A DNA stretch of 64,000 nt from Viscum album (taxonomy: Eukaryota; Streptophyta; Magnoliopsida; Santalales; Viscaceae). A model generated the notes under the pieces. The model had not been told where the DNA came from. It did no database searches and worked only from the letters and a program-made list of their open reading frames with translations. This document shows, piece by piece, positions 21,644 to 33,851 of this stretch (its first letter is position 1; each line of letters opens with the position of its first letter). Location: the NCBI GenBank assembly GCA_963277665.1, contig OY728121.1:1658668062-1658732061 (forward strand), given 5' to 3'. Both the position numbers and the translations under genes were made by a program.

Positions 21644-22560
21644 ATGCCTCCACATAGATAAAACACAAGGATACAACCACATGATCATGAGGATGATTCA
21701 ATTGGTGATGAAACATCTGTATAAGAATTTTTATTGATTATAACACCTCTTGGTGTTTCCTTAGCTGTACCACCACCTGTATAGGATCACATGGAACTAG
21801 TAGTACCATAATATGAGGACCACAAGAAGAGCATGCCTCACATGTTTCAGTCATAGTGAACCCTTAGGTTTAGAGATGAGCACGGGATAATTTTGGATAA
21901 GGGATAGCATGAGGTGGTGATCTGAGTTTTCCATCTAATCAGGAGACACCAAATTCATATGGTAGTCCTGGCATAAGGCATTCACTAGGGCCTAGTAGGG
22001 AGATGGTGGTGTTTAGTTACTAGATATTATAATGAGGTGACTATTCTATGGATAGAGTTTAAGAACCTTTTTTGGAGAAGTATTTATCACTCTATATGCT
22101 AAGGGATATGTGTTCCCAAAATCTTTTACAACTCTGGAATGATGGAATGTCAGTATCTGAGTATTCATCAGGGCATACCTACAATTCCGAACACACTATG
22201 GATATGATACTTGACCAGTGCATTAGGGTTTCGATCATCGAGAGAGGTCTACATAGGGACATCCATGTCAGTGTTATCCCTTGGTTAATTCCAACCAATT
22301 CTTGGGTGATAGAGAGACATTTTGTGACCAAGAGTCACTTGGATGAACAAATACAACCTGTGATAGTTAGTAGTGGGAAAGCAGGAGAAAACCGATCTAG
22401 AAGAATTTAGAAAATGTAGAGTATCTAAGATTGCAGCGTAGGGTGGTAGAATTTTTGGCTTGTCACCACCAACAACCCTGGTTTTTCTACACATGGCACA
22501 GGGAGTTATTGGAAAGGGCAGGGGATAGCTGAGGTAGTCGAAGATTATGACCTTGAAGCT
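21644..22560 (+). pseudogene. E2 gag (decayed)
   Basis: A plausible start is the ATG of MPPHR. The clearest part is at 22072-22410: MEKYLSLYMLRDMCSQNLLQ and MSVSEYSSGHTYNSEHTM, then IRVSIIERGLHRDIHVSVIP and WVIERHFVTKSHLDE. This matches the typical plant gypsy capsid block in which a KYFP..LR...FL.L motif is followed by GL...I and V.RA. Frames before and after it are full of stops. No zinc knuckle can be read with confidence. Confidence 0.75.
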
Positions 22561-22870
22561 CCATTAATGATTCAGGGTATGATTTGTGCCTTTTATAATT
22601 TTATTGCAGTGTTGATAGAAATAGGTAATAGTCATTCTTTTTATTCCATGAAGGTTTTTTGGGACTTTGATATTCCATTTAAATTGTTGATTCGACCCTC
22701 ACTCTTTGAGAATCTTATTAGAGGAGAGCTAGTGGTCACTCACTAGTGTCGACTGCATGGCTTGACCCTTAGATGTGAGGGTTTTGATTGGGATCTCAAG
22801 GTAGAATCATCAAGGCCGTATGAAATAAATCTCTCAATGTACTGGTTAATTGTAGTTAATGCTCATATTT
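22561..22870 (+). pseudogene. E2 aspartic protease (active site lost)
   Basis: The frame reads IQGMICAFYNFIAVLIEIGN then SHSFYSMKVF, parallel to the usual ICSF.A.VLIDSGSSHSFVS of plant gypsy proteases. The catalytic DSG has become EIG. Further on, VVTHQCRLHGLTLRCE and WDLKVESS are weak matches to the rest of the domain. A stop interrupts the frame after VVTH. No functional product is expected. Confidence 0.65.
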
Positions 22871-22871
22871 A

Positions 22872-23560
22872 TTGTTTAAGGTGATGAATTTGGTGAGTCT
22901 GCAGGGGTGGCATGAGGTTTTCCATGTTGGTGAAAATGAAACCCAAGAAACATTGAATAGACTCACAAAAGGGAGGATGAAACTTATTTCTCATCAATTA
23001 TCTGGCCAAAACATCGATGTTGTGGGAGTTATGAGTCTTAATTTTTTTTATAGTGGTGAAGAAGTTGCAGTGGATCAGGAAATGGTTGATATAGAGGAAT
23101 TGGCAAGTGTTCCTCCTAGATTATGAAATACGGATTGTCTCTACTCCTGGGAAGGAGAATGTGGATAAATAATCTCTTTGCAGGAGATATAGTTTTTAGT
23201 TTTTGATTGATGCATCGATTTAATTGTCCTTTTGAATAAATCATTTATTGTTTGAGATGGAATAACTTTCCTCTAGTAGATGGTTATCCCCCCTATACTC
23301 TTACAGCAAGACAGGGAGGCAGAACATGGAGATACTGAATGTGAAACATTACTCACCCAGATGTACAAATGGAATGTCCCTGATTGATATTCAAAAGATG
23401 GATATTATGTCATACATTTCTAAGGGAGCTCAGTATTACCAGTGGGTTTACAGGATTTTGGTTTTAGGGAGTTCCATACATCCCCTTTTGGCGGTACATA
23501 TGGGTGTGGTGAATCCCTGGAATTTCATTAAAAATAGTTTCAAATTTTGATTCTCGTCAT
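22872..23560 (+). pseudogene. E2 reverse transcriptase N-terminal remnant
   Basis: Only the start of the RT region is left. VDIEELASVPPRL corresponds to the [14 protein letters not shown] entry segment. After a gap, MEILNVKHYSPRCTNGMSLI and MDIMSYISKG resemble the LNKVTIKN.YPLPRIDDLF and KIDL.SGYHQ blocks, and FREFHTSPFGG resembles the F..MPFGLT block. No catalytic YxDD-type motif, RNase H or integrase follows before the 3' LTR. The match is weak and is supported mainly by order. Confidence 0.5.
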
Positions 23561-23835
23561 ATGTTGTTTCCATATTGCTCAAGGATCAATAATAGAGGAT
23601 CCTTTATGCATGTTCAATTCCAATAGTGAATATTCTATGGTATCAGGGGAATCTATCAGAGAGCTCTTGCGATCAGGTGGCTCAGGTTCTTGATTAGTAC
23701 CCTCATCTATTTTGGTATCCCTTATTTTGGATTTTGGGGAGGTAACTCCAAAAGGTTTGGAGAATTGAATGAGTCAAAATTCCAAAACAAAATTATTTTT
23801 TTGGGAAACATTCTGGACCATGTGCTAAGACGTTG

Positions 23836-25141
23836 TGTGATTCCAAGGGTTGGTGTTCCCATAATATTCAGTTAATAATATTTAGGTTTATAAAAGAACA
23901 CACACAGAAAATTTTAATAAAATGATAGAATAAATCATAAATGAATACCCAAATAGGAAATCTAGTAGCATTGTTTTGTTCAATGTAGTGTCATTTCTAA
24001 AGGTGATACCTAACATCCGTTGACATATGACGGTTATAAAGGATTGTTTTCGGGATTTGACAATAAATAAAATAAAAAAAATTATTTTATTTGTAATCCA
24101 TAATAAATTATTAATGTATACTAAGATAGGAAATATGGGACCACCTGTGAGTTCTTAATGTGGTTTTTCCCTAGGTGCAATATATCTTTATTCGGTGGGG
24201 GACGTCTGTAGAAAGACATGAAAATGATGTAATCACAATTAAAAAATTTAATGATAAATTATTTTATTGATGTAGTGGTTATTTTCTTTAAAAATATCCA
24301 TATTCATAAATACCTAGATTAGCTGAGTAACCATAGAAATTTTGGATAATCTTTAGGGAGTGCTAGGAGGGATAATATTCTTGATGGAATGATAACAGAT
24401 CGATGATCAGATCACTGATCCTCGTGCAAATGTATTTGTAGGATATCGTCAATGATGACGATGCATCTGTTAATCGTCAATGAATGATCCCAAAATGAGG
24501 TAGGATGTTTTATTTCTTTATAATTTTCCCATTCATGATATCTATGATGAACATAGACAAATACATTAACAAATTTTCTTGCAAATAAGTCTTATTTTAC
24601 TGGAGGGATTTATAATATGTTAGCGCAATTCAACAAGATCTATTTGTAACCCCAATTTCCCAGATCTCGATCATTGGACAATAAAACATAGACAATGATA
24701 TTAAACCTTTTGTATGTGAATTTTTCCCTCTGTTATATATTGTATTCACCATTGGAATCCCTATGGTTCCCAGATTGATGTTGCCTTGTGGTTTTATGAA
24801 CAATTAGACCCCCGAAGTGATGAAAATCAAGATCAATGACCAATTAAGTGAAGACAGTAACCTGAGTTTTAGGAATGTGGATCCATTTCAAATAATGGAG
24901 AAAATGAAAAACATGGTATGCCTATAGATCCATGGATGACAGCAATGCATGGTGGTATGCAGTGGTGGCCATATGTGGGTGCGACACCGATGGGGGATGC
25001 GGTAAGTGGTGGTTTCATATGAGGTTAGAGGACCACATGGAACCAAAAATTGTGGTGAGGCTATGGGGAATATAGAAGAGGCAATCGAAATCCATGAAAT
25101 GAGGTAGAACATTTCATGGACCAGAGTCATGTTTTCGGGGC
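23836..25141 (+). repeat. E2 3' LTR, left part
   Basis: It begins TGTGATTCCAAGGG and aligns with the E2 5' LTR from 17925 to about 19260. The shared run AATAAATCATAAAT, the GATC cluster and GAGGTAGGATGTTTT fix the alignment. It is cut at GGGGC by the E3 insertion and resumes at 37345. Confidence 0.75.
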
Positions 25142-25379
25142 AGTAACACCTCGACCCCATAAGCGCAGAGTCGGTGCATTATTAAGTAACATTGGCATGA
25201 TCACAAATGGTCAAGTCTCGAATGATTGAGTAGTTTAGTATCCTTGTATGTACTAGATAAATTCATAATGTATATATTACATCATAAAATTAAAAACTAC
25301 AACAACATTGTTTCTATAGAAAACACAAAGATCCCATAGACTATCCCTATGGGTCAGTCACAATATACTTCTTCGCATC

Positions 25380-26429
25380 CTGGGAAAAATAAAACATAGA
25401 AGGGGGTGAGCTCTGATGCTCAGTAAGGATAACAATATAATGGAATATTTCATAAATAAGAATAAACATTTAAGGAAATGTATAAAACTAAAACAAAAGA
25501 ATTTTGAACATATAAATTATCTTAATATGGCAAATATAAATCAAAATAATTCCATTTACTTACTCACATTGATATTCTACTAGTCGAATAATCATATGAA
25601 ATATCAATAGCAGCATTCATAATGATGGAATGCATAAAGCTAGAATTTCATAACCAAATAGTCAAGGCCTTGTGGAAAGATAACAATTAATATTTTCTCA
25701 AGGCATTGTTCCAAGACACTAGTTTGTATCATGTGAACTACCATTGTATTGAGGAGCTATAGTCGGCTCCACCCATCACATACTATGTCCAATGCATTCC
25801 CATATGAAATGGTTTAAACATAACATAAACATTCGTATTAAAACTGGCATATGAAATGTCAATACTTTATCTATAAAACATGAATGATATGAAATAACAC
25901 ATCCAAAGTCAAACATATCAGAAAACCTTCAATACAATATGGATGTTTTGTATCATTATAAATCAACTTCAGACAAACTAAAAATCCATCAAAGGAAGTT
26001 GACATAGATCAAATCAAAAACTTTTTAGAGAAATATCTCTTTCTATTTTGAAATCATTTAAAAGTAAAGTAATTAAAAAAGAAAACATTTGTATTTGAAA
26101 ATTTTATTATTATATTGTTAGGGAAGTTTCAACGGTTTTATAACGGCGGAAAATAGCTGCACCCACCACATAAGTTAAAAAAACATTCTTACATTAATTT
26201 TGACAAAAAGGTCATAAAGTACCGTGTTTGGAAAATGACAGAATGATTTATTTCAAAAACATATAAGGAAAAATAAGGGTATAAAAGTATTTAACCCATT
26301 GTCTATTAAATATTAACTTTTTTGAAATACATTTTAAATAAACATGGATGTGGATGACAAAGAGGTCCCAGTAGATACATACATAAAAACAACCTCGGAT
26401 AATAAAGAGATTGTAAAATTAACCCTTAC
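25380..26429 (-). other. Candidate leader intron in E3 3' LTR
   Basis: The minus strand has TACAAG followed by GTAAGGGTTAAT as donor at 26429, and TTTTATTTTTCCCAG as acceptor at 25380, after a TACTGAG-like box and a GAGCTCACCCCC box. The length is 1050 bases, almost the same as in the other E3 LTR (1049) and in E1 (1068). Confidence 0.45.
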
Positions 26430-26750
26430 CTTGTACTTTTCCTTGGTTAAGGGTTGGTTAAAATCCTGTTTAAAGGTAAAATTATTGTTATTAAATTATA
26501 AAATAATCATATACATTAATATTAAATAATATATGATATTTTAATATTGATTTGTTAATAATATCTTAGTATTATCGTCGTTTGGGGTGTTAACATATTC
26601 ATTTTCCTTTATATTCATTGTTATGTGAGTCAAATTTGTTATGGATGGAATGTATCTTATTCCTATACAAAATGATATCATGTATTTAAAAATTAATTTT
26701 AATAATCAAATGAAAATTAGTCTTGAATGGATACGATGGGGAATGAGTCT

Positions 26751-26793
26751 CATCGCATTCGTGGATACGGTAATCCGTACATATGTACGAGTG
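26751..26793. promoter_or_regulatory. CpG-rich dyad B in E3 3' LTR
   Basis: ACGGTAATCCGT is a perfect four-base-arm dyad followed by ACATATGTACGAG, at the position equivalent to the E1 block at 8607-8657. Some CpGs have drifted to CA or TG. Confidence 0.45.
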
Positions 26794-26939
26794 AAAATAT
26801 CATTTTTTTATGTTAAAATAATATATAATTGGATGTTATATCATATATAAAGAATAATTATCATGTTATATTTATTATTTAAATAAATTAAACATCATTA
26901 TTATACCCATCCAAATAATAATGTATTGAATAACAATTA

Positions 26940-26990
26940 CACCACGGCATGGAGACGGTAAGCCCTACGTACGCACATATGGTAACATGT
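26940..26990. promoter_or_regulatory. CpG-rich dyad A in E3 3' LTR
   Basis: CACCACGGCATGGAGACGG followed by CTACGTACGCAC, about 350 bases downstream of the TATA box on the minus strand. It matches the E1 block at 61-105. Confidence 0.45.
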
Positions 26991-27320
26991 CATTCAAAGG
27001 ATGGATAGAATAATGAATATGGTTTTACCATATTTATAACAACATCACAGTATATATAAGATTATGAAGTTATTATTTTATAATAGAAACAACAAAGAAA
27101 TAGGAGGTGGAAGAAGAAAGGAACTTGAAAGAGGTGATGAAATATTTACCTCTTCTTCATGTTTTTCCTTTTGATAAGATCAAAAGGGATCCTTAGGTTG
27201 GCTTTCTGAACAAAGGGAGTCCTCTAGGATAAAGGGAGGATATTTGAGAGGTTATTTGGGTAGGGGTTTGTCGAGCCAAATTGATTTGATGGTGTGAATT
27301 AGAGAGAAGGGGGAGTGACC

Positions 27321-27327
27321 TTTTATA
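27321..27327 (-). promoter_or_regulatory. E3 LTR TATA box (left copy)
   Basis: TATAAAA on the minus strand, in TTCTTATAAAAGGTCACTCC, equivalent to the E1 promoter site. It leaves a U3 of about 1.5 kb. Confidence 0.62.
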
Positions 27328-28869
27328 AGAAGGGTGCGAGGCACCTTTGGAAAAGCAATAAATATTATTTTATAACAAAATAATCTTCGGTTTATAATTG
27401 ATAAAAAATGTATTATATAATGGATAATGTGGGGGTGGGTTGAAAACCACTCATCCAATTGGTTTTATATAGGTTTGGGTCACTATATTAACAATATCCT
27501 TTAGATTTAACTCTTTGTTAAATAGTTTGACATTTACCATGTCTCTTTGTATTTTTATATTATATGGTTAATAAACATACTATATACTTTCAAGGAAACC
27601 CCAAGTGGTTAATTAATGATAATCCTATAATAATATAATTTTTTTGGCAAATCATTATATTTTTAGGAATATAATATCAATTAATAATGTATTATTTGTT
27701 TTAAAACCTATTTTATGTCAAATTTCACACTATTTGGTATTTTGTTTTTGCTAAATTCATAAAATCATTACTTATTTCGAAAATAATTCATCTAACCAAC
27801 CATAATATGTCATAGTGACCTATAATTTTTTTTTAATTCATAAAAAGTCTCAAATTACATTTATTTGGATATTTATAATATCAATTATTTCAATATACCA
27901 TTAATTAGGTAATTACAACATCATCATTGTGTGATAAATAAATTAAATTATTTAATGTATCAAAAATATAAATAAAATACCATTATTTAGGAAATATTTT
28001 TATATTTCTAATGAAAAATAATAGTCAAATTTATCTTATGTGTAACGCTATATTAAAAATGGTTTAGTTATTTAACTTTGAATAAAACACTTTTAACTCT
28101 TCTTTGAATTAAATAATAATAAATGTCCTAATCTTATCCAAGTGGACCTAAAGGATCATATTTTATTAATAAGGATATTTTTGTTCGAATTTAACTTATC
28201 TAATTGAATTAGAACTTGTGTTAGGGTAATAATAATATCATTTTTACTCTTAATTACACTATTTTCTTTTAACTGTGGCAAATAAAAGTAAAAAGTTACA
28301 ATTCACCAAAAATTATTTTCATCTCATTGAACCACATTTTACATACTGATATCAACTGTGTCTCTTGAATTTCCAAAATTCAACTCACAGAAGCGATAGA
28401 ATTATGTTTTATGTAAATTTACAAATGCTCTATAGAGGTGGGTAAAAGACGGTAAAAAGTTCAATAAAATTTTTATATATCTAAAATTATTATAAACTGA
28501 CTCCAATGAACTAAATTGAACATATATAGGTATTATGTATCTATTTTGAGCTAAAATAAATTTAAATAAAATAAATAATTATTTAAAAAAATCGGTTTTA
28601 AACTATTACTTTGTGTTTTTCACTATTCATTAAAAATTGAAAGTTTTTAGAAAAATACAAAAAATTCACCCATAGCTAATATAGATATTACAAATCCAAT
28701 AATGAATCCCATTTTGAAAGATGAAATTTATAAAATTTAGAAAAGTGGGTTTTATTATTCATAATGGCTAGTTTGATTGGTTGTGGTGTGTTAAAAGTCA
28801 AAGTTGCGTTCAACACACGCTTTTGTATTATTCAAAGAGAAGCGTACCATAAGAGATTGGGGTATTACA

Positions 28870-28883
28870 TTCTACCCTCCTTC
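28870..28883 (-). other. E3 polypurine tract
   Basis: The minus strand reads GAAGGAGGGTAGAA directly before the LTR start TGTAATACCCC, which fixes the boundary and orientation. Confidence 0.82.
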
Positions 28884-28915
28884 AAATAATTTCATGCTCG
28901 AAATTTCTAGAGTAT

Positions 28916-29205
28916 TACTCTATGAAAAGACTAGGGTGGTTCTTCATCAAAAGTTCCTCGGGTTCCCATGTTGCCTCTTCCATCTTTTGGGTTCTCTATA
29001 GAACTTTTACCAAACGAGTCTTCCGGTTTCTCAACACTTGTTTTCTTTTATCAAGAACCTTGATAGGATCTTCGCAATAAGAATGATTAGGTTCTAGTTC
29101 TAATTCCTCATTGGTGAGTACATGCTTTGGGTCAGACATGTATTTTCTCAACAGTGATATGTGGAATACATCATGAACTTTGGATAGACTTGGCAGCATT
29201 GCCAA
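28916..29205 (-). pseudogene. E3 pol C-terminus with chromodomain-like tail
   Basis: The segment reads SLSKVHDVFHISLLRKYMSD, then DPIKVLDKRKQVLRNRKT and RLVKVL, a stop, and then KMEEATWEPEELL with P.LF. This is the integrase C-terminal region and chromodomain-like tail as in E1. One nonsense codon after VKVL, where Trp is usual, separates the two halves. TGG to a stop is a simple G-to-A change. Confidence 0.85.
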
Positions 29206-29226
29206 ATGGTAAGCTACAACCCCAAT

Positions 29227-30280
29227 TCATTCTAGAATTTTGAAATGTTTTATATACCTAGGACTTAGTTTTCCCTTCTTACTGAAATGTATAACACCCT
29301 TCCATAGTGGTACCTTCAAGAAAACATCATCTCTTACATGAAATTCCAAATCCATCTTTCGGTTATCAGCATAGCTCTTCGGTATACATTGAGATGGCTT
29401 TATGTGTTTTTGGATTACCATCACCTTTTCCATCATTTCCTCCACATGTTCTGGGACTATGAGTTTCTTTCACCAAAATCATCCCAAAATGTTGGTGTGT
29501 GATATCCTTTTTCATATAATGCTTCATATGGTGCCATCTGAATAGTTGAAATGAAACTATTATTATAAGAAAATTATACCAGAGGTAAATATTGATCCCA
29601 CATACATTTAATGTTATTTGAGAATGATCTCAAGATGTATTCTATGGTTTGAATAGTCCATTCTGATTGTCTAACTGTTTTGGGGTTCTAGGCAGTGCTC
29701 AAACAAAGTTCAGTATCGAGGGCTTTCTGAAGACTTTTCCAGAATCATTATGTACAATGGGGATCACGATCAGAAATAATCAATAGGGGTAATCCTTGAA
29801 GTCTTACCACATTTATTAATATATAGTATTACTAAACTTTCAAGTGGTCAATCTTCCCTTTATAGCAAGAAAAAGTGCTGAATTTTTAAGATGATAAACA
29901 ATGACCCATATTGCGTTGTTCTATCTAGGAGTCTTTGGTAGTCCCATGACAAGTTCCATTGTAATATTATCCCATTTCCACTCAGGTATGGGAAGAGGTT
30001 TTGTGACTCCTTTAGGCTGTTTCCTTACAGCTTTCACTTATTGAAAAACCATACATCTTGACACAAAATCAGAAATCTCCCTCTTCATGTTTTCCAACAA
30101 AAAGTGTTCCTTCAAATCACAATACATTTTGGTGCTCCTAGGGTGTATAGAGAAATTGAATCTATGAGCATCATCCAACATTTCCCTTTTTAGATCTGGT
30201 ATATCAGGAACAGAAAGTCTCTTCCCAAATTTCCAAATTACATCTTCATATAAAAAATCACTAAATCTCCCATTATTCAT
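29227..30280 (-). pseudogene. E3 integrase (broken)
   Basis: The zinc-binding HHCC region shows DDAHRFNFSIHPRSTKMYCD and FVSRCMVFQ (last Cys changed). The core shows PIPEWKWDNITMELVMGLPK, NNAIWVIVYHL, and further down a decayed SDRDP-like and QTL region. The tail has IKPSQCIPKSYADNRKMDLE and KGKLSPRYIKHFKIL. The first catalytic Asp (TMDLV) is Glu here. As in E1, Tyr replaces Asp after IWVIV, which suggests a shared ancestral change. Several stops and frameshifts are present. Confidence 0.82.
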
Positions 30281-30399
30281 AGCTTTAATCTTCTTTTGAA
30301 ACTCCTAATCATTATCTTGAGAAATTTTATCCATTATAATAAAGATGGTTTGTAAACCATTTGAAAAATCATTGATGTTTCACCTGCTGTGGTTATTAT

Positions 30400-30775
30400 C
30401 GTATCCATCTTTACCAGATCCATGTACATAGGATCCTTCTCAACTCTCATCTTGCTCAAAACTCTATGTTCTTTTTAGCTCAAATAATCTTCCACCTTAT
30501 TTTCCTTCCCAGGGTGTTAGTGTATTGTGAAATCATAATCCTTTAGTAGTTCAAGACATCTCCTTGGCCTCATGATGAGTTCTTTATGTGATAAAATATA
30601 ATTCAAACTGTTGTGATCTATATAAATCTCAAAATTTTCACTATAGAGATAGTGTCTCAAAATATTCAAAGAAATGATTATAGCTGATAACTCAAGATCA
30701 TGAGTAGTAAAGTTTTTCTCATGAATATCAGTTGTCATGATGCATAGGAAATAAATCCATCATTCTGCTTAAAGA
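30400..30775 (-). pseudogene. E3 RNase H (broken)
   Basis: Visible landmarks are [59 protein letters not shown] and KDYDFTIH, followed by a decayed HPGK-like end. THDLEL and YIDHNSL keep the acidic positions. The N-terminal DAS segment, near 30780-30800, is scrambled. It lies in the standard place between RT and integrase. Confidence 0.82.
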
Positions 30776-30926
30776 CACAAACAAGTCAATTCTTCAATGC
30801 ATCATTATAAATAAAAAACCCATCATTCCCTGATGGTAGAGTCAAGATAAGAGAATTGGCTAATATTCTCTTCAATTATTCAAAACATTTTTTATAATCT
30901 TTTGTCCAAACAAATTTAACCCCTTT

Positions 30927-31400
30927 TCATGTGATCTGTGTTAATGGGTCAGCCAACTGGGAAAAATTCTGGATGAAACATCGATAATTATATGGAAAAC
31001 CAATAAAACTGCATAACTCAGTTATACTCGTTGGTGCTAGACATTCATGGATTTCCTTGGTATTAGAATGGTCAACATAGATTACATCATTGGAGACAAT
31101 ATGGCCAAGAAAATAAATCTCCTCAAGCCAAAATTCACACTTGCTAAACTTCCAAAATAATTCATGTCTTCTCAGAGCCTTCAACATAATGCACAATTGA
31201 TTTTCATGATCGTCATAGATTTTGGAGTATACCAAGATATCATCAATAAATAAATCTACAAATTCATCAAGATATTCCATGAAAACACTATTCATTCGAT
31301 CCATCTTTATTCTTAACAAAAAGGATAGGGGCTCCCCTTGGGGAAACCGTAGGGAGAATATACACCTTATTACCCAATTCCTCTTGTCATTTATTTATTT
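30927..31400 (-). pseudogene. E3 reverse transcriptase with internal deletion
   Basis: The catalytic part is plain: [20 protein letters not shown], then FWKFSKCEFWLEEIYFLGHI. Upstream the text jumps from the GAPILFVKNKDG block straight to MNSVF. About 280 bases that encode the CIDYR to MPFGLTN fingers and palm segments of E1 are missing. The junction at 31298-31304 is GATCCAT in plus orientation, a 7-base string that occurs at both corresponding places in E1, so microhomology-mediated deletion is likely. The enzyme could not be active. Confidence 0.85.
31298..31304. other. Microhomology deletion junction in E3 RT
   Basis: A single GATCCAT joins the KNKDG and MNSVF coding segments. In E1 the same string occurs twice, near 4668 and near 4924, at the homologous places about 260-280 bases apart. 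Confidence 0.7.
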
Positions 31401-31485
31401 CCACTAATCCCATAGTGGCCATTCTATAAGGTGTATTTTATATGGGCCTTAATACAAGAATTAAATCAATGGAAAACCCAATTTA

Positions 31486-32000
31486 TCATTCTTCTTGACA
31501 TCCAGGAAAATCATCTGGAAACACATCAAAATATCCATTCACAATAAGTACATCCTCTTTTTGAACTTTATATTCCTCACCCATTGTTTTTTCATTCTCT
31601 TCCTCCCAAATAATTAAATTTAGTTGAGATTCTGGGGGAGGATCTAGATAAGAATTAGGTGGTGATGATTCTACTCTAAAGATAAGGTGTTCTTTATCAT
31701 CATCATAAAAAATAGTAACCTCCTTCTTCTGAAAATAAAATTTTTCATCATGGTCTGAAATCCAATCTATACCGAGGATTATATCAAATTCATTAATGGG
31801 TTTGATGATGAGATCAACAGATAAAGAACATTGATACACCTTAATGGGGACTGATTCATAAAACATTGTTTCAATGATACTTCCCTTAGGAGTTTTGACT
31901 GAAAACTCCCTTGTTAAATAAAATTTGAAATATCTAAAACTGGAAAGATATGAAACAATGTGATGATCCATAATCAAAAAAATCATTTTATAAACTTGAG
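31486..32000 (-). pseudogene. E3 aspartic protease and linker to RT
   Basis: The protease loop reads FFDYGSSHCFIS in one frame (the usual DSG is DYG). After a frameshift it continues as EFSVKTPKGSIIETMFYE, EFDIILGIDWISDHDE and KKEVTIFYD. FDIILGIDW is the hallmark end of the protease. The linker ends with YFDVFPDDFPG, the FPDVFP element before RT. The loss of the DSG Ser and the frameshift make it non-functional. Confidence 0.8.
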
Positions 32001-33107
32001 GAAACCATTAAATTAACTTCCACTACATCTTTTGGAGCTTCAACCTCCGCAGTAGTGATAGCATAAGCTTGGCCATGATCCCCTAGATTTTTTTGAGGTA
32101 ATTTCTCCTAACTCTGAGGAAATTCATTCACATAATACCCCCATTCACTACAATTATAGCATTCAACATTGATAGACTATTTCTTCCCCTTGCAATCACG
32201 AGCTTAGTGGCCTTTTTAACGACCCTTGAAACAGTCTCCCATTCCATTTATGCAAGTACCAGGGTTTTTCTTCCCACATTTACTACAGGATGGATATTCA
32301 AATTTTCCATTCTTCCTTTTATTTACACTTCCAGAGTGTTTAGAAAATATATTCTTCTCTTTCTTTGTTTTAAAGTTGTAAGACTTAGAGAATTATTTTT
32401 CTTTCTTGATATCACAAGAGGCAATATCTTCGTTTGAAGAGAAGGATTGTGAGACTATTGCTCGACGGATAAATGGTTTTAACCCATCAATGAATCAATC
32501 AATCTTACTTCTTGGGTAATGTATATAATAAGCATCATGCCTCACTATCCATGTAAAGATAGCTTTATACTTTGCAACATTTTCATCCTCCTTTTTCCTC
32601 ATACATAGAAATTTCCTTTCCATATATGCTCGATGGTCACAAGGAAAGTATTTATCTAAGAAAATATTTTTAAACTAACTCAATTCCATGTTTGATGCTT
32701 CATCATCTTCTTTTGTGTTTTGAATCAATTACCACCATTGATCAACATCTTCAGTGAGGCGGTAAACTTCCATGAAAAAGTCTTCTATTTCACTACCCCC
32801 CAAGGCATGGAATATTTTCTCTAAGTAATTTATCCATTACTCAGCTACTAATGGATTTTTACCCCCAATTAATGTTGGTGGTTGTTGCCTCATGAAGTGA
32901 TCTAACATTGATCCTCCATGTTGTGGATCAGGGTGCTCCATATAGGTAAGGTTATTATTCATAACCTGAGTGAGTTTTCCCTGTATGGTGATTCGATGCT
33001 CATCACCAGTTTCATCAACAGCTCCACTATAATTATCTTGAGTAGATGGGAAATCCCTACATGGAGTGCGTGCATTGATACAGTTTCCATTTTATCCATT
33101 AGGCACC
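32000..33107 (-). pseudogene. E3 gag (decayed)
   Basis: The capsid core can be followed in several frames. A decayed FMRQQPPTL-like start near 32885 is followed by KYFP-like and MERKFL-like stretches around 32600-32660. The zinc-binding end is CSKCGKKNPGTC followed by NGMGDCFKG and a degenerate GH.ARDC near 32195-32290. This C..CGK..PG.C..G...CF.C arrangement is typical of Tekay-type gag. Stops interrupt it repeatedly. The ATG near 33105 is the probable original start. Confidence 0.72.
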
Positions 33108-33600
33108 ATTTCTAAACAATGGCATAAACTTGAATAGTGTATGAATCAAAATAAATATTTCCAAACTTGAAAAACACATAAACTAAATTGAAAAGTGTAT
33201 GGATATAATCCATAATCATAAAAAATAACATTTTCCTTGAGGATGTATATACTCATAAACCCTTCATAATGGTTTGTGATGAAAATAAGAATTATCCTAA
33301 TCATATCCCTCGGGAGTGTTGTAACCAAGAGTGCAGCAAGGCCCATTGTTGTGAACCAGTTCCCGTTCGAGTCTTGCTCAAAGCATTGTTATCAGGTATT
33401 ACCCCTATGTATATCAGGGCCACAACTGCCTCTACCTGCTCATATACAGACATGGAAGTATTGTTGGGAAAGCTAACAAAATCTCTACAATACCAAAATT
33501 TAAGAAGTTATTCTCTACTAATCCTCAATGTCTATCTTAGGGTTATGAGATCTAATCAGAGTTTATGTAAATCTAGTTTCCATGGTTTTTACTAAACATT

Positions 33601-33611
33601 CTCTGATACCA
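33601..33611 (-). other. E3 primer-binding site
   Basis: The minus strand reads TGGTATCAGAG two bases after the LTR end, matching the initiator-Met tRNA complement exactly over 11 bases. Confidence 0.9.
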
Positions 33612-33851
33612 ACTGTAATGACCCAACCCCAAAAGCCCAAAGTCAGTGAATTATTACGTATCATTAGCATGATCACAAAATATCAGGTCTCATAAGTCTG
33701 ATTAGTTTAGTAGCCTTGTATGTACTAGATACATTCATAAGGTTTACATTACATCATAAAATGGAAAAATACAACAACATTGTTTCCATTGAAAACAATG
33801 AGATCCCATAGACTATCCCTATAGGTCAGTCATAATTTACTTTTTCGCATC

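Larger units (their letters stand above)
25142..28869 (-). repeat. E3 3' LTR (~3.73 kb)
   Basis: In plus orientation it runs from AGTAACACCTCGACCCC (TGTAATGACCCAACCCC in the other copy) to GGGGTATTACA. It aligns colinearly with 33614-37344. A sample of about 160 bases around 26890-27040 differs at roughly one in eight positions, so it is somewhat more diverged than E1 by this rough count. Confidence 0.92.

Noticed and set aside
33269..33595. Plus-strand open frames near the E3 primer-binding site
   Set aside because: They lie antisense in the leader between the E3 primer-binding site and gag and show no family motif.
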